Source: Bradyrhizobium sp. AUGA SZCCT0283
GTDB lineage: Bacteria > Pseudomonadota > Alphaproteobacteria > Rhizobiales > Xanthobacteraceae
Reading direction: 5' to 3'
Assembly (NCBI RefSeq): GCF_018130385.1
Contig: NZ_JAFCLU010000024.1
Span: 1 to 64,000, forward strand
Length of the DNA stretch: 64,000 bases
Within the stretch, counting starts at the first letter, position 1. Every line of letters begins with the position of its first letter. Positions 34,702 through 44,241 of this stretch are shown here, one piece after another. The position numbers and the translations under genes are program-made. The notes under the pieces are model-generated. The model was not told where the DNA came from. It saw only the letters and a list, made by a program, of their open reading frames with translations, and did no database searches.

Positions 34702-36747
34702 ATGCCTGACCAGAATACGCCTGCATCCGGATTCCAGTTCGGCCTTGCCAATTTGAAACCCGCCGAGCCCCTGGAAAAGATTACCCTCACCTTCCCGGAC
34801 GGCGCCAAACGCGAATACCCCAGGGACATCACCGGCCTCGACATCGCCAAGGGCATCTCGCCCTCGCTCGCCAAGCGCACGGTGGCGATGGCGCTCGACG
34901 GCGTGGTCGCCGACCTCAACGATCCGATTTCGCATGACGTGAAGATCGAGCTCATCAACCGCGACGACGCGCGCGCGCTGGAACTGATCCGGCATGACTG
35001 CGCGCATGTGCTGGCGGAAGCGGTGCAGTCGCTGTGGCCGGGCACGCAGGTCACCATCGGCCCGGTGATCGAGAACGGCTTCTATTACGACTTCTTCCGC
35101 AACGAGCCGTTCACGCCGGAAGACTTTGCCGCGATCGAAAAGCGGATGCGCGAGATCATCGCGCGCGACAAGCCCTTCACCAAGCAGGTGTGGGACCGCG
35201 AAAAGACAAAACAGGTGTTCCGCGACAAGGGCGAGGCCTTCAAGGTCGAGTTGGTCGACACCATTCCCGGCGACGAGCCGATCAAGATTTATTTCCAGGG
35301 CGACTGGTTCGACCTCTGCCGCGGCCCACATATGTCTTCGACTGGCAAGGTCGGCAACGCCTTCAAGCTGATGAAGGTGGCGGGCGCCTATTGGCGCGGC
35401 GACTCCAGCAACCCGATGCTGACGCGGATCTACGGTACGGCGTTTGCGAAACAGGAAGAGCTCGACGCTTACCTCAAGCAGATCGAGGAAGCCGAGAAGC
35501 GCGATCACCGCAAGCTCGGCCGCGAGCTCGACCTGTTCCACTTCCAGGAAGAAGGCCCCGGCGTGGTGTTCTGGCACCCGAAGGGCTGGACGGTGTTCCA
35601 GGCGCTGATCGCCTATATGCGCCGCCGCCTGACGGGCGACTACAGCGAGGTCAACGCGCCGCAGATCCTCGACAAGGTATTGTGGGAAACCTCGGGCCAC
35701 TGGGACTGGTACCGCGAGAACATGTTCGCGGCCCAATCCGCCGGCGACGAGGCCGAGGACAAGCGCTGGTTTGCGCTCAAACCGATGAACTGCCCCGGCC
35801 ATGTGCAGATCTTCAAGCACGGTCTGAAGAGCTACCGCGACCTGCCCTTGCGTCTTGCCGAATTCGGTGTGGTGCATCGCTACGAACCGTCGGGCGCCAT
35901 GCACGGCCTGATGCGCGTGCGCGGTTTTACGCAAGACGACGCGCATGTGTTCTGCACGGAGGCCCAGCTTGCCGACGAGTGTCTCAAGATCAACGAATTG
36001 ATCCTGTCGACCTACGCCGATTTCGGCTTCGACGGCGAGCTCACGGTCAAACTCTCGACCCGGCCGGAGAAGCGCGTCGGCACCGACGAGATGTGGGACC
36101 ATGCCGAGCGCGTGATGGCGACCGTGCTGGCGGAAATTCAGGCCAGCGGGAGCAACCGCATCAAGACCGCGATCAACCCCGGCGAAGGCGCGTTCTACGG
36201 ACCCAAGTTCGAATATGTCCTGCGCGACGCCATCGGACGCGACTGGCAATGCGGCACCACGCAGGTCGACTTCAACCTGCCGGAACGTTTTGGCGCGTTC
36301 TACATTGACGCCGACGGCTCGAAGAAGGCGCCGGTCATGGTGCACCGCGCGATCTGCGGCTCGATGGAGCGCTTCATCGGCATCCTGATCGAGCACTTCG
36401 CCGGCAACTTCCCGCTCTGGCTGGCGCCGATCCAGGCCGTGGTGACGACGATCACCTCCGAGGGCGACGAATACGCCAAGGTGGTCGCGGCCGCGGCGCG
36501 CCGTGCCGGCCTGCGCGTCGAAATCGACCTGCGCAACGAGAAGATCAACTACAAGGTCCGCGAGCACTCGCTGGCGAAAATCCCCGCCCTGCTCGTCGTC
36601 GGCAAGAAGGAAGCCGAAACCCATTCGGTCTCGATCCGCCGGCTCGGCAGCGAGGGGCAAAAGGTGATGCCGACCGACGAGGCGCTGGCCGCGCTCGTCG
36701 AGGAAGCGACGCCGCCGGACGTCAAGCGGGCGCGCCTGGAGACTTAG
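34702..36747 (+). CDS. thrS: threonyl-tRNA synthetase
   Basis: 681 residues with AGGAG 6 nt before the ATG. An N-terminal TGS domain (about 25-88: ITLTFPDGAKREYPRDITGL) is followed by the editing and class II catalytic domains. KPMNCPGHV (Cys364 zinc ligand), MHGLMRVRGFTQDDAHVF (motif 2) and MERFIGILIEH (motif 3) are intact. The C-terminal anticodon-binding domain closes it. It charges tRNA-Thr; a tRNA-Thr(TGT) gene lies at 9783. No leader regulation is visible. Confidence 0.98.
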   Translation: MPDQNTPASGFQFGLANLKPAEPLEKITLTFPDGAKREYPRDITGLDIAKGISPSLAKRTVAMALDGVVADLNDPISHDVKIELINRDDARALELIRHDCAHVLAEAVQSLWPGTQVTIGPVIENGFYYDFFRNEPFTPEDFAAIEKRMREIIARDKPFTKQVWDREKTKQVFRDKGEAFKVELVDTIPGDEPIKIYFQGDWFDLCRGPHMSSTGKVGNAFKLMKVAGAYWRGDSSNPMLTRIYGTAFAKQEELDAYLKQIEEAEKRDHRKLGRELDLFHFQEEGPGVVFWHPKGWTVFQALIAYMRRRLTGDYSEVNAPQILDKVLWETSGHWDWYRENMFAAQSAGDEAEDKRWFALKPMNCPGHVQIFKHGLKSYRDLPLRLAEFGVVHRYEPSGAMHGLMRVRGFTQDDAHVFCTEAQLADECLKINELILSTYADFGFDGELTVKLSTRPEKRVGTDEMWDHAERVMATVLAEIQASGSNRIKTAINPGEGAFYGPKFEYVLRDAIGRDWQCGTTQVDFNLPERFGAFYIDADGSKKAPVMVHRAICGSMERFIGILIEHFAGNFPLWLAPIQAVVTTITSEGDEYAKVVAAAARRAGLRVEIDLRNEKINYKVREHSLAKIPALLVVGKKEAETHSVSIRRLGSEGQKVMPTDEALAALVEEATPPDVKRARLET

Positions 36748-36774
36748 GCAGCCTTGTGCTGCCTGACCTTGATG

Positions 36775-36802
36775 AAGGACTCGGCGGGAAAGCCGAGTCC
36801 TT
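36775..36802 (+). terminator. hairpin after thrS
   Basis: AAGGACTCGGC, six-base loop, GCCGAGTCCTT: an 11-bp perfect stem 27 bp after the thrS stop. It has no T-run, so it may be a weak terminator or 3' stabiliser. Confidence 0.55.
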
Positions 36803-37181
36803 ACCGCAATCGCCCAATCATATTGAGCGTCAGCTCTCGTCTTGAGCGTCAACTCGCGCCGGCGATTGAGCACTCATGCAGGCGGTTGCGGCTGCCGAGG
36901 AATGATCGCGCGGTTGCGGTAGGTGGCGCCCAAAGGAGGCACGTTGCTGGATTGCCGAGATATTCTAAATACTTACCCGCCCAACCCGCCCGAGTTCCGC
37001 GAATCGGAACCAGATGTTGCCGCTTGGTAACAGCCACGGGAACCATCCCCCCGTAGACTGGAACCTGCCAGAGGCATGCTGCACCGTCTGCTCGGCGCCG
37101 ACTTCAAGCTGCTCAAGACAAAAGAAAAATCGGCCGGTTTGGCGGGGCTGAAGAAAGAAAGTGCAGTTTCTGTAACAGGAC

Positions 37182-37211
37182 CTTCCATCCTCGTCCGGCG
37201 TTGGATGGAGG
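37182..37211 (+). promoter_or_regulatory. leader hairpin hiding the adhesin ribosome-binding site
   Basis: CTTCCATCC (37182-37190) pairs with GGATGGAGG (37203-37211) through nine pairs, one of them G-U, over a 12-base loop. GGAGG at 37207-37211 is the ribosome-binding site 6 nt before the ATG. In RNA this would hold the start closed until melted or displaced. Confidence 0.55.
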
Positions 37212-37217
37212 CTTTAG

Positions 37218-38852
37218 ATGATTTTGGTTGGAAACACCGCGGCATTGGTCCGCCCGTTCGGGGTGTCCGATGCGGACGTAGTCCTTTGCTGGATCGCGCG
37301 GATGCTGGTGGTCCTTGCTGTGACGGTTGCCGCAAACCCGGCATTGGCGCAATCAACCTGCAACATATCAAGCGGCGCATCCCAGGCGCTCGGCGCAAAT
37401 TCCTTCGCCTGCGGTCCAAACGCAACCGTTATCGGTGCGCTCGGAAATCCGGCAGATCCAGTACGGAGTACCGCGCTCGGCGACACCGCACAGGTTATTG
37501 GCAATGACGGAACCGCGGTCGGGCAATTCGCCTACGCGAATACATCGTCAACTTCGCTGGGCTCGGGATCGGAAGCCATTGGTACCCAGTCCGTTGCCCT
37601 CGGAACCGGCGACAATAACAATATCAACGACCTCACCAACATCTACGGCGCCCGTGCCAGCAACGGTACGGCCGTGGGCTTTTCAGCGATCGCAAACTCG
37701 AACGCGACGGCGATCGGTCATGGCGCCCAGGCAGTAGGATCCTCATCCGTCGCGCTCGGTATTGGCGCAACAGCAGGTCTCAATTCCGTGGCGATCGGCG
37801 CCAATTCGGTCGCCAATATCGCCAACGTGGTTTCGGTCGGTGCGGTCGGCAGCGAGCGTCGCATCGTCAACGTCGCCGGCGGCGTGATCGGCATCGGCAG
37901 CACTGATGCGGTGAATGGCGGGCAGCTGATGACCGCGAACCAGCGCGTCGCCGCGACATTCGGCGCCGGTGCCGGGCTTGATCTCAACGGGCAACTGACC
38001 GCACCGAGTTACAGCATTCTCGGCAGCACCTACAATAATATCGGTGCAGCGTTTGCCGCTCTGAATTCGCAGGCGCTCTATGTCCAGACCAACAGCAGCG
38101 GCGCGACCGCTTCCGCAACAGGGATCGACGCCAGCGCAATCGGCTCGAATGCAAGCGCCAGCGGCGCCAATTCGCTTGCGTTCGGCACGAACTCGCAGGC
38201 GACGCAGTCGGGATCAATTGCCGTCGGCTTCAACGCGTCCTCGACCGGCACCAATGCCATTGCGATCGGCACCGGCGCCGTTGCCACCGGCTCGATCGGC
38301 GTCGGCGCGGGCGCAACCGCGTCGAACGGGGGCGCTGCGTTCGGTGATGGCGCGGTCGCAACGGGCGCCAACTCCGCGGCGCTGGGCACCAATGCGTCCG
38401 CGACCGCTGCGAATTCGGTCGCGATCGGCTCCGGTTCGACCACTACGGTTGCCAACACGGTATCGTTCGGTTCAGCCGGCAACGAGCGGCGGCTCACCAA
38501 TGTCGCCGCCGGCGTCAATGCGACCGACGCGGTCAATGTGGGCCAGTTGCAGTCAACCGTTGCCGGCATGCAATCGCAATATGCCGGCCTGCAAAACCAG
38601 GTCATCGACAACCAGCGCGAAGCCCGGCGCGGCATCGTTGCCGCGGTCGCGGTCGCACCGGTGCTGATGCCTTCGTCCGCCGGCAAAACCACCGTTGCCG
38701 TCAACACCGGATATTATCGCGGCGAAACCGGAGTCGGTGTCGGCGTGTCGCACCGGTTGAACTTCGCAATTCCGACCGTGGTCTATGGCAGCTATGCCAA
38801 TGGCGGCGGCAACGAACATATCGGTCGCGCCGGTATGGCGGTCGAATTCTGA
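37218..38852 (+). CDS. trimeric autotransporter adhesin (YadA-like)
   Basis: 544 residues. A signal-like span (IARMLVVLAVTVAANPALAQ) precedes a passenger of YadA-head repeats of about 14 residues (SVALGIGATA, NSVAIGANSVA, SGSIAVGFNASSTG). Two neck motifs occur: SVGAVGSERRIVNVAGG, then a second ending NERRLTNVAAG, each followed by TDAVN. The last 70 residues form the membrane anchor (TVAVNTGYYRGETGVGVGVS) ending in VEF. It should form a surface trimer that mediates attachment or biofilm formation. A leader hairpin covers its ribosome-binding site. Confidence 0.92.
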   Translation: MILVGNTAALVRPFGVSDADVVLCWIARMLVVLAVTVAANPALAQSTCNISSGASQALGANSFACGPNATVIGALGNPADPVRSTALGDTAQVIGNDGTAVGQFAYANTSSTSLGSGSEAIGTQSVALGTGDNNNINDLTNIYGARASNGTAVGFSAIANSNATAIGHGAQAVGSSSVALGIGATAGLNSVAIGANSVANIANVVSVGAVGSERRIVNVAGGVIGIGSTDAVNGGQLMTANQRVAATFGAGAGLDLNGQLTAPSYSILGSTYNNIGAAFAALNSQALYVQTNSSGATASATGIDASAIGSNASASGANSLAFGTNSQATQSGSIAVGFNASSTGTNAIAIGTGAVATGSIGVGAGATASNGGAAFGDGAVATGANSAALGTNASATAANSVAIGSGSTTTVANTVSFGSAGNERRLTNVAAGVNATDAVNVGQLQSTVAGMQSQYAGLQNQVIDNQREARRGIVAAVAVAPVLMPSSAGKTTVAVNTGYYRGETGVGVGVSHRLNFAIPTVVYGSYANGGGNEHIGRAGMAVEF

Positions 38853-38872
38853 GTAGGCTAGAAGCCCGACCC

Positions 38873-39253
38873 ATGTCCTGCTCCAATCGCACTTTCGTGC
38901 TCCACCTTCCCGTTGCCGCGTTGACAGCCATGATAGCCGTCGCCTGCCCCCTCACCGCTCTCGCGCAGCAACAGCCAAGCCAGGCTGCGCCGCAACAGAT
39001 CCAACCCTCGGCCGAATGGAGCAAACTGCCGCGCATGCAGATCGAGCGTCAGTTCGCAGGTCCATTGCAGGACACCGTAATCCAGCGGCTGCGCGATCCC
39101 GTCGACGGGACCATCTGTTACCTCTATCTGCCGATCTCGGCGCCGCACTCACCGGTGACAGCAACCGGCTTCGTCCAGTACGGTCCCAACGCCATCGGCA
39201 GCATCAATTGCGTGCCGGGCACGCCCGCCGCAGCGCCTGGCCGCAAGCCCTGA
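38873..39253 (+). CDS. exported hypothetical protein downstream of the adhesin
   Basis: 126 residues with a signal peptide (FVLHLPVAALTAMIAVACPL, cleavage near ALAQQ). The mature part is Gln/Pro-rich, then PRMQIERQFAGPLQDTVIQR and DGTICYLYLPISAP, with two Cys in the C-terminal half that may pair. It starts 20 bp after the adhesin stop, so the two are likely one operon; a role in adhesin assembly or surface display is only inferred. Confidence 0.7.
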   Translation: MSCSNRTFVLHLPVAALTAMIAVACPLTALAQQQPSQAAPQQIQPSAEWSKLPRMQIERQFAGPLQDTVIQRLRDPVDGTICYLYLPISAPHSPVTATGFVQYGPNAIGSINCVPGTPAAAPGRKP

Positions 39254-39352
39254 CGTCCTCACAATCGGTCTAAACGGGCTTTTGGCGACTTCGTTGCCGC
39301 CCTATCTCCGTGATAGGCAATTCTTCCATCCAGTCCGACGAAAGAGACCGTA

Positions 39353-39916
39353 GTGCCCGACGCCATTGAACTCCTGAAGATCCGCCGCTCGGTCAAGCCC
39401 CGCGAGATGAGCGGCCCCGGCCCCACGGCCGACGAACTCGACACCATCCTGACCATCGGCGCGCGGGTGCCGGACCACGGCAAGCTGACGCCGTGGCGCT
39501 TCATCGTGTTCGAGGGCGACGCGCGGGCGCGGGCCGGCGACGTCATTGCGCAAGTGTTTGCGAAAAAGAACCCGTCAGCGCCTGCCGCCGATATCGAGAT
39601 GGAGAAGCGCAGGCTGATGGACGCGCCGCTGGTGATCGCCGTGGTGAGTTTTACCCGGCCGCATCCGAAGGTACCGGCATGGGAGCAGGAATTGTCCGCC
39701 GGCGCCAGCGCGATGAACATCGTCACCGCAGCCTCCGCGCTCGGCTACGGCGCCAACTGGCTCACCGGCTGGTTCGCGTTCGACCGCAACGTGCTCGACG
39801 GGCTTGGCTTGAAGGCGGACGAAAAACTCGCCGGCTTCATCCATATCGGCACGCCGTCGAAACCGGCCGAAGACCGCCCGCGCCCGAATCTGTCCGATAT
39901 CGTGACGCGGTTCTAG
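39353..39916 (+). CDS. nitroreductase-family flavoprotein
   Basis: 187 residues starting at GTG 39353. IELLKIRRSVKPREM holds the FMN-phosphate-binding Arg-Arg-Ser. GARVPDHGKLTPWRFIVF and ALGYGANWLTGW match the NfnB/YdjA-like nitroreductase fold. It binds FMN as a dimer and reduces quinones or nitro compounds with NAD(P)H. The short YdjA-like branch is suggested by its length. It is an independent gene 100 bp after the exported protein. Confidence 0.9.
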   Translation: MPDAIELLKIRRSVKPREMSGPGPTADELDTILTIGARVPDHGKLTPWRFIVFEGDARARAGDVIAQVFAKKNPSAPAADIEMEKRRLMDAPLVIAVVSFTRPHPKVPAWEQELSAGASAMNIVTAASALGYGANWLTGWFAFDRNVLDGLGLKADEKLAGFIHIGTPSKPAEDRPRPNLSDIVTRF

Positions 39917-40035
39917 ATACCGCAAGAGAGGATGGATGCCCTGGAGCAGGATGCGATTGGGTTGAGCCGTGACGACGGTGCGAGCCGAGCCCAATTCTAC
40001 TTTGCATGGGGTTGTTTTCGCGATTTTGTGCAGGG

Positions 40036-41130
40036 CTAGCGCGCCACGACCTCGACCTCGCCGTCGACACCGTTGACGACGTTGAAGGGCCGCTCGAACA
40101 CCTTGCCTTCGTTCTTGGCAATCGCGCGGTATTCGCCCTCGGACAGCACGACGCGCGGAAACGCGCCGATTGATTCCTTGATGACGTCGCCGCCCGGCGT
40201 GATCACCGACCATGCGGTGTTGGCGAGCGCCTCGCCGCCCCGGTCGCTGACGAGCTTCAGCGTGATCACCGCCGCACGGTGGCTGACGGTTACGTCCGTC
40301 AGCTTGCCGGCCTGGACGCGGATGTCGGATCGCACCACCGAGTTGGCGTCGCCATAGTTGGAGATGATGTAATAGGTCCCCTCCGGCAGCAGCGCGACAT
40401 CGCCTGCGGCCACGTTGGGGACCAGCGACTGGCGTTCGGCGCCGGCGCCACCTTCGAACTGGCTGCCCTTGTAGAGCGCGAAGGAAATCTGGTTCGGTGG
40501 AATCTTGCTGCTGCCGACGCGGCCCTCGATGCGCAGTCCGCCGGCCGGAAGCACGAAGGCGACGCGGTCGGTCTCCGCTTTCAGGCTCACCGCCCGCACC
40601 GCGCTGACCAGGCCGAGGGCGACGTGGACGACGTAATTGCCGGGCGGCAGCACGATGTTCGGGGTCGCGCCGCGCTCCTCGCGGATCAGCTTGAACGTGC
40701 CGGTGTCGTCGGGCTTGTCGGCGAACACCCGCCACACCAGCCCGCCATTGATGACCGGCAGATCCTTGCCGTAGCGCGCCGTCAGCGACAGTACCCCCTG
40801 ATTTGGAACGGCGGCCCCTGGCGGCGCAACCGGCGGGATCGTTGCGATCGACGGCGGCACAATGGTCGGCTGGGTCAACGGCGCGGGAAGCGTCGGGATC
40901 GTTCCTGTCCCGGAGGGCGGCGCCAGATTCATGGCTGGCGCGGTCTGGACATCCGGAACCGCGGCCGGCGGCACCGGTGGCGGCCGGTCCGAGAACATCT
41001 GGGCCGAAGCCGGGACCGGAAGCAGTGCGGCCAGCGCCAAGACAAGTGTCAAGACAAGAGCCAGCGCCGGGAAAGGCCATCCGCCCCGCCCGAATCCAAC
41101 GATACCGTTACCGCCCGAGATCATGGCCAT
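40036..41130 (-). CDS. exported beta-sandwich-repeat protein, function unknown
   Basis: 364 residues. An N-terminal span (PFPALALVLTLVLALAALLP) with cleavage after ASAQ is followed by about 60 Pro-rich residues. The rest consists of repeated beta-sandwich units with GNYVVHVALG, EGTYYIISNYGD and EGEYRAIAKNEG, similar to PEGA or carboxypeptidase-regulatory-like folds. The ATG at 41130 is preferred over 41211, as the longer start only adds a Pro/Leu-rich segment. It converges with the nitroreductase gene. Confidence 0.65.
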   Translation of the reverse strand: MAMISGGNGIVGFGRGGWPFPALALVLTLVLALAALLPVPASAQMFSDRPPPVPPAAVPDVQTAPAMNLAPPSGTGTIPTLPAPLTQPTIVPPSIATIPPVAPPGAAVPNQGVLSLTARYGKDLPVINGGLVWRVFADKPDDTGTFKLIREERGATPNIVLPPGNYVVHVALGLVSAVRAVSLKAETDRVAFVLPAGGLRIEGRVGSSKIPPNQISFALYKGSQFEGGAGAERQSLVPNVAAGDVALLPEGTYYIISNYGDANSVVRSDIRVQAGKLTDVTVSHRAAVITLKLVSDRGGEALANTAWSVITPGGDVIKESIGAFPRVVLSEGEYRAIAKNEGKVFERPFNVVNGVDGEVEVVAR

Positions 41131-41357
41131 GCTTTTCACTGAAAACGCGGCAAATTCAAGCCTCCGGGGCAGAAGTTCGGCCAGCGGTGGTGGCGGAACC
41201 GGCATCGGCACCCAATGTTAATCGTGCGGTCGTGGTCCAGTCACATTCCCCACCTAGGCCGCTTTCGCCAGGCATAAACCATGCAGGCGGATCGGAATGG
41301 ACAGTTCTGGCGCGGCCGCGCCGCGGCGACTAGCGTTGAAGCCGCAGGAGAGTTTGC

Positions 41358-42428
41358 GTGTTGGATAGCTGGATGGGCCGCGGCCAAAAGGGCTCCGATG
41401 CCCAAGACAAGGCCCAGGACAAGGTAGGGCTCGGCAGCATCCGCCGGCCGGTGATCGGACTGGCGCTGGGCGGCGGCGCCGCCCGCGGCTTTGCCCATAT
41501 CGGCATCGTCCGGACGCTGGTGGCCCACGGAATCATTCCCAACGTCGTGGTCGGAACATCGATCGGCGCGGTGGTCGGGGGCGCCTATGCCGCGGGACAT
41601 CTCGACACGCTGGAAGAGTGGGCGCGCAGCCTGCAGCCGCGAAGCGTCCTCTCCTATCTCGACATCCGCCTGAACGGATCGGGCCTGATCGGCGGCGCCA
41701 AGCTTGCGGCCGAACTGGAGGCCGCGCTGGGCAAGAGCCTGATCGAGGATCTGGCGGTAAAATTTGCCACCGTGGCGACCGAAGTGCGCACCGGCCACGA
41801 GATCTGGCTGACCCACGGTCCGATGGTGGACGCGATGCGCGCCTCCTACGCATTGCCGGGAATATTCTCGCCGGTATTGGTGGGCGACCGCTGGCTGGTC
41901 GACGGCGCGCTGGTCAATCCGGTGCCGGTGTCGGCGGCACGCGCCATGGGCGCTGAGATCGTCATCGCCGCCAATCTTTCCAGCGACGTCTTCACGCACT
42001 CCACGACGATCTATTCCCACGGGCCGACGGCCGGCGTTTCGGTATCGGTGATGCCGGAAGCGCTGCCCGAACCCGAGCCGCGGAGACGCGGTATCGGAAA
42101 ATTCTTCTCCGCCGAGCGCACCATGAAGCGCGAGTTCTTTGGCGGCGGCGGACGGCCGGGCATCTCCTCGGTCATGGTCGATGCCTTCAACATCATGCAG
42201 GACCGCATCACCCGCGCGCGGCTGGCGGGCGATCCGCCAGACCTCCTGATCTCGCCCCGCGTCGGCAAGATCGGCTGGTTCGATTTTCACCGCGCCGATG
42301 ACCTGATCGCGCACGGCGTGCGCGCCGCCGAGCGCGCCATCGATTCGATCCAGGAGGCAATTCACATTCTAGCGCCGCCGCCGCCGGGTGAACCCGCGCA
42401 GGCAGTCGAAAAGGCTGAGAAGAAATAG
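41358..42428 (+). CDS. patatin-like phospholipase (RssA-type)
   Basis: 356 residues from GTG 41358, with CAGGAGA upstream. LALGGGAARGFAHIGIVRTL is the oxyanion loop. VVVGTSIGAVVGGAYAAGH carries the nucleophile Ser. LVDGALVNPVPVSAARAMGA holds the catalytic Asp (DGA). The dyad looks complete. The C-terminal 120 residues form a helical extension. It should hydrolyse membrane or lysophospholipids in the cytoplasm. Its stop lies 3 bp from that of the CBS gene in tail-to-tail orientation. Confidence 0.9.
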   Translation: MLDSWMGRGQKGSDAQDKAQDKVGLGSIRRPVIGLALGGGAARGFAHIGIVRTLVAHGIIPNVVVGTSIGAVVGGAYAAGHLDTLEEWARSLQPRSVLSYLDIRLNGSGLIGGAKLAAELEAALGKSLIEDLAVKFATVATEVRTGHEIWLTHGPMVDAMRASYALPGIFSPVLVGDRWLVDGALVNPVPVSAARAMGAEIVIAANLSSDVFTHSTTIYSHGPTAGVSVSVMPEALPEPEPRRRGIGKFFSAERTMKREFFGGGGRPGISSVMVDAFNIMQDRITRARLAGDPPDLLISPRVGKIGWFDFHRADDLIAHGVRAAERAIDSIQEAIHILAPPPPGEPAQAVEKAEKK

Positions 42429-42431
42429 CGA

Positions 42432-42860
42432 TCACGCCGTCTTGATGTAGTCGCGTAGCGCTTCCTGCTCGGTCTCGTATTCATGGACACGGCGCTTGAC
42501 GACGTCGCCGATCGAAATCAGGCCCACCACCTTGCCGTCCTCGACCACGGGCAAATGGCGGAACTTGCCGATCGTCATCATTTCCATGATCCCGGCAACG
42601 GTGTCGGACTCGCGGCAGCTCACGACCTTGCGGGTCATGACCGCGCTGACCGGCTCCTCGAGCACCCTGGCGCCGCGCTCGCCCAGCACCCGAACGATGT
42701 CGCGTTCCGAAAGGATGCCCTCAAGACGCCCCTGGTTCATCACCAGCACGGCGCCGATCTTGCGTTCGCCAAGGATCTTGATCGCAGCTGAAAGCTTGAC
42801 GTCCGGCTCGACGCTCAGGATCTGATGGCCCTTGGTGTCGAGAATTGAACGTACCGTCAT
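42432..42860 (-). CDS. CBS-domain-pair protein
   Basis: 142 residues made of two CBS domains: KLSAAIKILGERKIGAVLVM with GILSERDIVR, then GKFRHLPVVEDGKVVGLIS with GDVVKR. CBS pairs bind adenosyl nucleotides such as AMP, ATP or SAM. There is no enzyme domain, so it is a stand-alone sensor or regulator. A possible partner is not visible. The ATG at 42860 follows GGGAGG. Confidence 0.9.
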   Translation of the reverse strand: MTVRSILDTKGHQILSVEPDVKLSAAIKILGERKIGAVLVMNQGRLEGILSERDIVRVLGERGARVLEEPVSAVMTRKVVSCRESDTVAGIMEMMTIGKFRHLPVVEDGKVVGLISIGDVVKRRVHEYETEQEALRDYIKTA

Positions 42861-43050
42861 TGGCGCCTCCCTGAATTCGTTCGCGCCCCTTGGGCCCGAC
42901 TTGTTCGTGAGTCTTCAATCAACAGTTCCGCGCCGGTTTCGTTTTCAGGGCGCGGTCTGCACGTGCGGCTGTCCTGCACGGCAGCGGCATCGGCTTGCGT
43001 TACAACTAAAGTGGATGATGGATGAAATCGCCCCTCGCCGCAAGCGGCGA

Positions 43051-43845
43051 TCAGACGCGGCCGGTCTCGTCCGGCGATGAAACGTCCGTCGCATGCGGCG
43101 TCGCACGCGGCACCGGATCGAACAGCGAAAACAACATCAGGCCGGCGAGAAATCCGCCGATATGCGCCTGCCAGGCGACGCTGGCGCCTTCGGTGCCGAT
43201 CGAAATCGCCCCAAGGCCGAAGATGATGTTGACGCCGAACCACACCGCCAGAAATCCAAGCACGCGCGTGTTGCGCAGCGCTCGGGCCAGCGACAGCGCT
43301 GGAACCTTCGCTGCGGCATCCGCATCACCCCGGCTGAACGAAAGAAAGCTCCCCTGTACGAAGGCGAAGCGGATGGCGGCGGCCATCGCGCCGGATACCG
43401 AGGCCGAGGCGCCGATCATCGGCGCGATTGCATGTTCATGGGTGACGAGATGCGCCAGTGCACCCGCCACAGCGGTCACCGCCATGAATGCGAAGAACCT
43501 GATAGCACCGAACCGGCGGGCCAGCGCGCTGCCGAATGGCAACAGCCACAGCACGTTGAAGCCGATATGGCTGAGATTGGCATGCAGCAGGGAATAGGTG
43601 ACGAAGGTCCAGACCTTGGCGCCGGCCCCGCCGGGGAAAGTGATGTTGAGCAGCGTGGAATCGTAGCGCTTCGGAATGAAACCGAACACGTCGATGGTCC
43701 AGTTCTCCAGTTCCACCGGCAGCAGCACCCGCAAATGAATCGCTGCAATCAGCGCGACATAGGCCGTCAGCGCCCCTGGCAGCGTCAGGATCGGCTCGTG
43801 CGGGGTCTCCGGCGGCTCGACCAGGGATGAGTAAGGCTGGGATTC
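43051..43845 (-). CDS. rhomboid-family intramembrane serine protease
   Basis: About 264 residues with six to seven membrane segments. LSHIGFNVLWLLPFGSALAR corresponds to the His/Asn segment. GASASVSGAMAAAIRF carries the catalytic Ser (SVSGA). AWQAHIGGFLAGLML supplies the catalytic His. All key residues are present. It should cleave membrane proteins within the bilayer. The start is uncertain: TTG 43845 begins the plausible protein, while the open frame runs to 43926 through non-protein-like residues. Confidence 0.85.
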   Translation of the reverse strand, partial: ESQPYSSLVEPPETPHEPILTLPGALTAYVALIAAIHLRVLLPVELENWTIDVFGFIPKRYDSTLLNITFPGGAGAKVWTFVTYSLLHANLSHIGFNVLWLLPFGSALARRFGAIRFFAFMAVTAVAGALAHLVTHEHAIAPMIGASASVSGAMAAAIRFAFVQGSFLSFSRGDADAAAKVPALSLARALRNTRVLGFLAVWFGVNIIFGLGAISIGTEGASVAWQAHIGGFLAGLMLFSLFDPVPRATPHATDVSSPDETGRV

Positions 43846-44026
43846 CAAAGACCAGGACCTTGCAGGGCGGCTTCGAGGTGTATTGGTCCAGATAGGCGGC
43901 TTTGCCCGCCCTGTGCAAGTGCACAATCACAGCTATCGGTATCCCGGACGCGGCGCGGCACGAAGTGACGCGACGCAGAGCCAAGGCGCCGCGCCCCGTC
44001 CGGGACACGATATCTGCACAATCGGC

Positions 44027-44061
44027 AAAAGAAAAAGGGAGGATGCTGAGAACATCCTCCC
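44027..44061 (-). terminator. minus-strand intrinsic terminator with no gene upstream
   Basis: On the minus strand GGGAGGATG, seven-base loop, CATCCTCCC (9 bp perfect) leads into CTTTTTCTTTT. No minus-strand gene ends here, so it may end a non-coding transcript from 44070-44400, or attenuate reading towards the rhomboid gene. Confidence 0.65.
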
Positions 44062-44098
44062 CTGTCTTGTCGATCTTTTCGCGCCCCTGGAGCAGGGA

Positions 44099-44119
44099 TC
44101 ACATCCCCACCCCTCCCCG
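44099..44119 (+). repeat. C-rich motif shared with 54969-54989
   Basis: TCACATCCCCACCCCTCCCC followed by G is found identically 10.9 kb away inside a hairpin loop of a probable 3'UTR RNA. Here GGGATCACATCCC can form its own small stem. Confidence 0.6.
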
Positions 44120-44241
44120 CGCGATGACCAAACTGTTTGACGCCACCTGTGTACCAACTGCGCCGAGAACCTGGAGATAAGCCGGCACCGTCTGATGCGT
44201 TCCACATTACGCACGCCGCCCCGCCTTCGCCAACCTCATAG

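Larger units (their letters stand above)
36748..37217. other. intergenic between thrS and the trimeric autotransporter
   Basis: Besides the hairpins at 36775-36802 and 37182-37211 I see no gene. It must hold the adhesin promoter; AT-rich ATATTCTAAATACTTA at about 36958-36973 is a candidate. Confidence 0.45.

Noticed and set aside
34660..36873. 737-codon minus-strand frame opposite thrS
   Set aside because: The thrS frame carries all synthetase motifs; the antisense frame is a codon-bias artefact.
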